Assembly: GCF_038007965.1 (NCBI RefSeq)
Contig: NZ_JBBOYD010000001.1
Span: 2,086,501-2,150,500 of the forward strand
DNA length: 64,000 nt
From: Niallia sp. FSL W8-0635
GTDB taxonomy: Bacteria; Bacillota; Bacilli; Bacillales; Cytobacillaceae
Direction: 5' to 3'
Notes under the pieces: model-generated
Told to the model about the DNA's origin: nothing
Databases searched by the model: none
What the model saw: the letters and a program-made list of their open reading frames with translations, nothing else
Shown: in pieces, positions 59,757-64,000 of the stretch
Layout: each line of letters starts with the position of its first letter
Position numbering within the stretch: the first letter of the stretch is position 1
Program-made: the position numbers and the translations under genes

Positions 59757-60701
59757 ATGCAAAAACCTGGAGTGCTTGTTATTCTACTATTTTTCCTTCT
59801 ATTAATCTCTTGTGAACAGAAAGAGACAATAAAAGAAGAGAAGGAATCAGATGATATCTATTATTCTTTTAAGCATCCTGAGACGGGACAGGAATATCAG
59901 ATTGTGCATGCTTATAAACTTTATGAAAATTATGAAAATAGAATTCGAGAAGATTCATCTAAGCCAAACTTTTGGCAGTTTGATGAAGAGGTGATAGAAC
60001 CAATTGTGGATGCATGTTATCAAGATGCAGTATTTTTTGCAGGTAATTTTGACCTTACTGTGAAAGCACCAGAAAATATGGAAGAAATTAACGAAATCAT
60101 TAAAATAATGGATGAGAAGAAGCTTAATAAGACGATTCAAGAGGCACTCCTTAAATCATCAGATTACATATCTTCAGAAAATAAGACGAATATATGTATT
60201 TTTCCTGTAGAAGAAGACCAAATTACCCATGGAATGGATGCGTGGGGTGCTGGGAAGATAAGTGTTTACTATAATAAGTATTATTCGGAAGAGTTTATCA
60301 AGACGACAATTGCACATGAATACAATCATAGTGTTTGGTTTGAGAAATACTATAAGGAAGATGAGGAAGAAACTGTTTTGGATCGATTAATTTTGGAAGG
60401 AAAAGCAGTTATGTTTCAAAAATTGGTTTATCCAGATATTGAAGTAGAAAATTTATATTACAACTTTAAAAAGGATTTTTGGAAGCAAATAGAACCAGAT
60501 TTGCAGACATATGATTTAAAAAGGGCTTCTGAAATATTAAATGGAGGAGACAAATTGCCACCTAATTATGGCTATAGTGAGGGCTATAATATGGTAAGAA
60601 CATATTTGAATAAACATCCAGACCTGACACCAGAAGAATGGACGGGACTTACTAGCCAAGAAATATTTGAAGAGGGAAATTATATAGAGCATTATCAGTA
60701 A
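59757..60701 (+). CDS. YjaZ-like (DUF2268) putative zinc metallopeptidase, lipoprotein
   Basis: A 314-residue lipoprotein. Signal peptide VLVILLFFLLLIS ends in the lipobox LISC. The zinc motif HEYNH in IAHEYNHSVWFEKYY is H-E-x-x-H, with LILEGKAVMFQ downstream. It is a paralogue of the 55301 protein: LEVDIYYSFKHPETGQEYQ-like start (DIYYSFKHPETGQEYQIVHA) and a shared end SAGYHLVK/SEGYNMVRTYL followed by PEEWTGL. RBS TAGGAG. The two genes lie 3.5 kb apart in the same orientation and probably arose by duplication. Confidence 0.8.
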   Translation: MQKPGVLVILLFFLLLISCEQKETIKEEKESDDIYYSFKHPETGQEYQIVHAYKLYENYENRIREDSSKPNFWQFDEEVIEPIVDACYQDAVFFAGNFDLTVKAPENMEEINEIIKIMDEKKLNKTIQEALLKSSDYISSENKTNICIFPVEEDQITHGMDAWGAGKISVYYNKYYSEEFIKTTIAHEYNHSVWFEKYYKEDEEETVLDRLILEGKAVMFQKLVYPDIEVENLYYNFKKDFWKQIEPDLQTYDLKRASEILNGGDKLPPNYGYSEGYNMVRTYLNKHPDLTPEEWTGLTSQEIFEEGNYIEHYQ

Positions 60702-60752
60702 GTGATTTGTAAAAAAATAAGTTTATCAAATAAAGAAAATAGGGAGAATTAG

Positions 60753-61045
60753 ATGATACTAGAAGCCGTGATGTTACAAGTTAAGGAAGGCATGGAGTCG
60801 AAATATGAAGAAGCATTTCGCGAGGCATCCAATATTATTTCTTCTATGAATGGGTATATCTCTCATGATTACAGCGCTGTATGGAAGTGAAAGGGAAATA
60901 TTTGCTGCTTGTTCAATGGGAAACATTAGAAGACCATACAGTTGGCTTTAGGAATTCAAATGAGTACCAAGAATGGAAAAAACAGCTACATCATTTTTAC
61001 GATCCATTTCCAATAGTGGAGCATTTTAGTAGAGTCATGCTTTAA
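60753..61045 (+). pseudogene. Antibiotic biosynthesis monooxygenase (ABM) family gene, one-base frameshift
   Basis: The first frame gives ILEAVMLQVKEGMESKYEEA and then SSMNGYISHD before a stop. In the next frame it continues LQRCMEVKGKYLLLVQWETL, HTVGFRNSNEYQEWKK and YDPFPIVEHF, the normal end. One missing T near 60862-60866 explains the break. The restored protein would be 97 residues, normal for the ABM dimeric ferredoxin-like fold. RBS AGGGAG. It is either inactivated or a sequencing error. Confidence 0.85.
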
Positions 61046-61114
61046 TCGGGTTTAGCTATCTCTTTAAATATTAAAATAATATAGTTGCATAATAAAAAGA
61101 GAAGTGGTGTATAT

Positions 61115-61246
61115 ATGATATTTATCATAACGATTGGAATAGTTATATTAGCCATTACTTGTTTATCAATAGAAGTGAAACTAAGAAAAGTGACAGAACA
61201 AAACAAGGAAATTATAGAATTATTGAAAAGCGAAAGAGATAAATAG
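61115..61246 (+). CDS. Very small membrane protein
   Basis: A 43-residue protein. One membrane segment (FIITIGIVILAITCLSI) is followed by a charged helix (VKLRKVTEQNKEIIELLKSE). RBS GAAGTGGTG is at good spacing. The layout (TM then amphipathic helix) resembles DUF4083-type and similar tiny Bacillus proteins; function unknown. Confidence 0.55.
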   Translation: MIFIITIGIVILAITCLSIEVKLRKVTEQNKEIIELLKSERDK

Positions 61247-61394
61247 TCTATTTAACATGTAAGACTATGTAGCTAGTCCGTTTATATTAAACAGCAAAGA
61301 AAATTAATGTACTAGAAAAAAATGGAGCAGATAATTGAAAAGTGGTAAATGTTTTCTGATGATGCCATTTTTGTCTTATACAGAGGGAGGAAAC

Positions 61395-61994
61395 ATGAAA
61401 GAATTTTCTGCCTATCATCTTGTAACAAACAAAAAAATGTCGCTTGGACAGGTCATTAACTTTGATGAACATCAAAAAAATACTTTATACCATTTCTTTT
61501 TTGAAAAAGAACAGTTAAATGATCAAAACAAGGACTTTATGCAAATTTTAAATAATCATTATACAAACGAAGGCTTACACCTTGATAAAGAGAATGCCGA
61601 AGTTGTTGTTCAGTATGCTGGGCACACAATGAGAGCGATAAGAGAAGTAATAACTGAAATGGTGAGACTGCAGGATTACCCCAATTATCCTTCCAGGTTG
61701 TCTTGTTTATATGCTGCGAAAAGCTATGATGAGGTTCTAAAATGGAAAGCATTATTTGATTCCTTTAATCGCAATGTCTTACAAATTGTTAAGCTTCGCG
61801 TGAATGGGAATTATTTTGAAGGGGATGGAGAGCTATTGCCAACAATTGAGGCTGCACCTTTCCATAGAAAAATAGAACAAGCTCGGGAGTATTGGAAGGG
61901 CAATGGGAAAAATGAACTTCCTGAGCTTTTGATAAATGGAAAAATTGAAGTGATGGAAATTATTCGTGATTTTACAAAAGAGGAATTTAAGTAA
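61395..61994 (+). CDS. DUF2441-like protein
   Basis: A 199-residue soluble protein. [20 protein letters not shown] and the later [20 protein letters not shown] followed by [20 protein letters not shown] are the typical DUF2441 pattern. The family has an ADP-ribosyltransferase-like look in some members, but no catalytic role is established. RBS GAGGGAGG sets the start at 61395; a longer frame from 61335 has no site. It stands alone. Confidence 0.65.
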   Translation: MKEFSAYHLVTNKKMSLGQVINFDEHQKNTLYHFFFEKEQLNDQNKDFMQILNNHYTNEGLHLDKENAEVVVQYAGHTMRAIREVITEMVRLQDYPNYPSRLSCLYAAKSYDEVLKWKALFDSFNRNVLQIVKLRVNGNYFEGDGELLPTIEAAPFHRKIEQAREYWKGNGKNELPELLINGKIEVMEIIRDFTKEEFK

Positions 61995-62141
61995 AAGTAA
62001 CAAATGGAATTTTGATAGAAAAACTTTAGAGAAACCTTCTTGTGCAACGAACGTATTATTTATTAAATGGAAAAAATAGCAAAATTATCTTTCCCTATAC
62101 ATCAAACGATGAAGAATAATCTCCAAAAGGAATGGTGTTAA

Positions 62142-62330
62142 ATGTTTAAATCTGAAATGGTAAACAGAATTTTTTCATTGGTTGGTTTTTGGATTATCGT
62201 CCTTATTGTCTTATCTAGTGATAATTCGATTGGTAGCAGTTTGATTTTTTGGGGAATAGTGGTTGTGTTTACTGCTTTTGATTTGTATAGGGTTGTGATT
62301 GCTGGAAAGAAAAACAATAGGGAAGTCTAA
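62142..62330 (+). CDS. Two-TM small membrane protein
   Basis: A 62-residue protein with two membrane segments (IFSLVGFWIIVLIVLSSDN and LIFWGIVVVFTAFDLYRVVI) and a basic tail (AGKKNNREV). No family is recognised. RBS AAAAGGAA. A hairpin terminator follows. Confidence 0.65.
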   Translation: MFKSEMVNRIFSLVGFWIIVLIVLSSDNSIGSSLIFWGIVVVFTAFDLYRVVIAGKKNNREV

Positions 62331-62340
62331 AGGAACGAGT

Positions 62341-62371
62341 GCATTAATCTACGAAAGATTAATGCTTCTTT
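62341..62371 (+). terminator. Terminator of the 62-aa membrane protein gene
   Basis: GCATTAATCT pairs with AGATTAATGC around a 5-base loop, followed by TTCTTT. Confidence 0.8.
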
Positions 62372-62433
62372 ACTATTTATTAATGGATAAGCAACCTAAA
62401 TGATTGTTAGCTTATTTTATAGGGGGTTAGAAA

Positions 62434-62625
62434 ATGGAAAAAGAGAAAGATACTCCGGAAATAAGAAGAGAAAAAATGCGACAAGAGGAATTGAAACATC
62501 CATCTAGTAGTATTCATGGCAGCAATCTCCCTGACTTAGTTGGCGGGTTAGGCTGGAAGGGTACTGGAATATTGATTCTTGTCCTAATAGTAGGGTTTAT
62601 TCTTTATGCAGCTTTCTTTCAATAA
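62434..62625 (+). CDS. DUF6366 family small membrane protein
   Basis: A 63-residue protein. The charged N-terminus PEIRREKMRQEELKHPSSS is followed by DLVGGLGWKGTGILILVL, a membrane segment at the C-terminus. The REKMRQEELK and GLGWKGTG motifs are the DUF6366 pattern of Bacillaceae. Function unknown. RBS TAGGGGG. Confidence 0.75.
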   Translation: MEKEKDTPEIRREKMRQEELKHPSSSIHGSNLPDLVGGLGWKGTGILILVLIVGFILYAAFFQ

Positions 62626-62844
62626 GGATAGCATTTTTTGGAAAATGGCTTTTGTTTGTACTGTCAGAGTAGGTTAGTGGAAGAAAAAACAGTTTTTAAT
62701 CGTATACAAAAATTATTAATTGTTTCAAACATTAACTCCTTGTTATATACTTATAGTTCATTATGTATGTTTTTGGCCATAATAAAAGGATAAGACTAAC
62801 TAATGATAGATACGTAAATGGACAAGAAAATCGGAGTTGATTGT

Positions 62845-63018
62845 ATGAGTAAAGCAAAAGGTAAGGGCGGAACAGGCAGAGGAACAGGGAAAAAGGGCTG
62901 GAATCGCTGGCAAGCTAGTGCAAATAAAAAAAAGAGTAACAAGCCTTACACGAGTAAGGGTGTTAAAAATCGCAATAATACAGAGAAAACGATGGATGGA
63001 GAAACTTCCCAAAAATAG
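62845..63018 (+). CDS. DUF3934 family small basic protein
   Basis: A 57-residue, very basic protein, MSKAKGKGGTGRGTGKKGWN followed by RWQASANKKKSNKPY and a charged tail. This Gly-Lys-rich start with GKKGWNRWQASAN is the DUF3934 signature of Bacillus. Function unknown. The start at 62845 has CGGAG eight bases upstream; a longer frame from 62818 has none. Confidence 0.75.
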   Translation: MSKAKGKGGTGRGTGKKGWNRWQASANKKKSNKPYTSKGVKNRNNTEKTMDGETSQK

Positions 63019-63043
63019 TTTCTGTTTCTATATAACTTAATGG

Positions 63044-63078
63044 AGCGATTCTTCCATGTTGAAGGATTGCTTTTTTCT
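63044..63078 (+). terminator. Terminator after the DUF3934 gene
   Basis: AGCGATTCTTC pairs with GAAGGATTGCT (two G-T pairs), followed by TTTTTC. Confidence 0.65.
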
Positions 63079-63162
63079 TATTCAAATTATTATTCATCCT
63101 CTACGGAAAAGCAGGAATCGATTATTAAAACTAGAATTAAAAGTGTAAGGGGATGATAAGCA

Positions 63163-63618
63163 ATGATTAAAATAGCTTTAATGAATGCGGAAGAATATCA
63201 AACATATCTTACTTCAGCGATTAAATACTATGCAAAAGAAAAAGTTTTGTCTGGAAATTGGAAACAGGAAGAAGCCATAAGCAAGGCGGAAGCGGAATAT
63301 ACAAAACTTTTGCCTCAAGGAGAGAAGACGGAACGAAATTTCTTATATACCATTCGAAAGGATGACGAGGCAGTTGGCGTTATATGGCTTGCGCAAAAGT
63401 CTGAAAAACTAGGATTTATCTATGATATACATATAAGTGAACAATACCAAGGGAATGGCTATGCCAAAGAAGCACTAAAGCAAATAGAGATTGTTGGGCA
63501 GGAGCTCGGATTGAAAAAAATAGGTCTCCATGTTTTTGGTCATAATCTAGTAGCCCGAGGATTATATGAGAAAGTAGGATATAAGACTACGAATGTGTTG
63601 ATGGAAAAAGACATATAA
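63163..63618 (+). CDS. GNAT family N-acetyltransferase
   Basis: A 151-residue acetyltransferase. FIYDIHISEQYQGNGYAKEA (about residues 85-104) carries the acetyl-CoA Q-x-x-G-x-G/A loop; KKIGLHVFGHNLVARGLYEK and VGYKTTNVLMEK form the C-terminal part. The acceptor is unknown. RBS AAGGGGATG. The reductase gene follows by 42 bases and may share its transcript. Confidence 0.9.
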   Translation: MIKIALMNAEEYQTYLTSAIKYYAKEKVLSGNWKQEEAISKAEAEYTKLLPQGEKTERNFLYTIRKDDEAVGVIWLAQKSEKLGFIYDIHISEQYQGNGYAKEALKQIEIVGQELGLKKIGLHVFGHNLVARGLYEKVGYKTTNVLMEKDI

Positions 63619-63660
63619 TTCTGCTGTTTATGAAAATCGTTATTATTGAAGGAGAACTTT

Positions 63661-64000
63661 ATGAGTGAAAAACGAAAATTAGTATTATTTATTGCCACTA
63701 GCTTAGATGGATATATTGCCACGAAAGACGACTCTCTTGAATGGCTATTCAATGTAGAAGGGGAAGGGGATAACGGAATTAGCGAGTTTTATGACACGGT
63801 GGATACCATATTACTTGGTAAAAGGACTTATGATTGGATTATGGACCAAGAAAAAGGGGATTTTCCGTATAAAAACAAAAACTGTTATGTCTTTACAAAG
63901 TCTTCTATTGAGGATACAGAGTATGTAAAATTTGTTAATGAAGATGTCACTAAATTTGCTGAGACATTAAAAAGCCAAGATGGAAAATCGATTTGGATTG
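63661..64000 (+). CDS. Dihydrofolate reductase family protein (RibD C-terminal domain), partial
   Basis: The window ends inside this gene; 113 codons are present. LVLFIATSLDGYIATKDDSL and WLFNVEGEGDNG, then DTILLGKRTYDWIM, are typical of the YyaP/YwjB group of stand-alone RibD C-terminal/DHFR-like reductases. The NADPH-binding region continues past the edge. RBS GGAGA at good spacing. Its true folate reductase role is doubtful; substrate unknown. Confidence 0.88.
   Translation, partial: MSEKRKLVLFIATSLDGYIATKDDSLEWLFNVEGEGDNGISEFYDTVDTILLGKRTYDWIMDQEKGDFPYKNKNCYVFTKSSIEDTEYVKFVNEDVTKFAETLKSQDGKSIWI

Overview
The window is AT-rich DNA from an endospore-forming low-GC Gram-positive bacterium of the Bacillaceae. 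Support comes from a gerAB-gerAA-gerAC germinant-receptor operon, two T-box leaders, many AGGAGG-type ribosome binding sites with TTG and GTG starts, and Bacillus-type families (YndM, YhfW, YcnI, YfmQ, YjaZ, DUF3892, DUF6366, DUF3934). The genus cannot be fixed from this sequence alone. The gene mix is accessory: mostly single genes and short operons with paralogues, gene remnants and dispersed repeats. No tRNA, rRNA, CRISPR array or intact insertion sequence was seen.

Layout. 0-8 kb: a bactofilin-like protein and MarR regulator with a large palindrome between them, a tyrosine recombinase, small proteins, a T-box-controlled divergent lysyl-tRNA synthetase and a chemotaxis receptor. 8-25 kb: VOC and kinase-like proteins, RarD and a LysR regulator around an acetyltransferase remnant, a secreted nuclease, the FAD/Rieske protein YhfW, broken DUF3231 and S9 peptidase genes, a MocR regulator divergent from an ECF vitamin transporter, an IS1595-type transposase remnant, small membrane proteins, a nucleotide-sugar-type dehydrogenase and a HIT protein. 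25-36 kb: a two-component system with a small following ORF, a metabolic run (ketopantoate reductase-like, Nudix, HAD, DHFR), acetyltransferase, a GntR-ABC transporter operon, isochorismatase and DinB proteins. 36-44 kb: a TVP38 membrane protein and a complete sucrose cassette (scrR, GH13 glucosidase, PTS EIIBCA, GH32 hydrolase), bracketed by near-identical direct repeats that contain the end of the TVP38 gene. 44-51 kb: small membrane proteins, an AraC regulator, a 52-bp noncoding tandem repeat array, a T-box-controlled argS and ycnI. 51-64 kb: the ger operon, two YjaZ-like metallopeptidases, a second MocR regulator, a second DnaN clamp and many small conserved Bacillus proteins.

How genes work together. 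ScrR probably represses its own gene and the sucrose operon through two matching operators. Two T-boxes couple Lys and Arg aminoacyl-tRNA synthetase expression to uncharged tRNA; aligning the leaders gives AAA and CGC specifiers. The response regulator at 25.8 kb has a tandem 11-bp-spaced TTAAG element upstream, and the same element occurs before the membrane protein at 46.9 kb, suggesting a small regulon. Three otherwise complete genes (DUF3231, gerAB, an ABM monooxygenase) each carry one single-base frameshift, either real decay or sequencing error.

No clearly new multi-gene system was found. The strongest leads are the 52-bp tandem array, the repeat-flanked sucrose cassette, the divergent T-box LysRS, the MocR/ECF pair and the shared TTAAG element.
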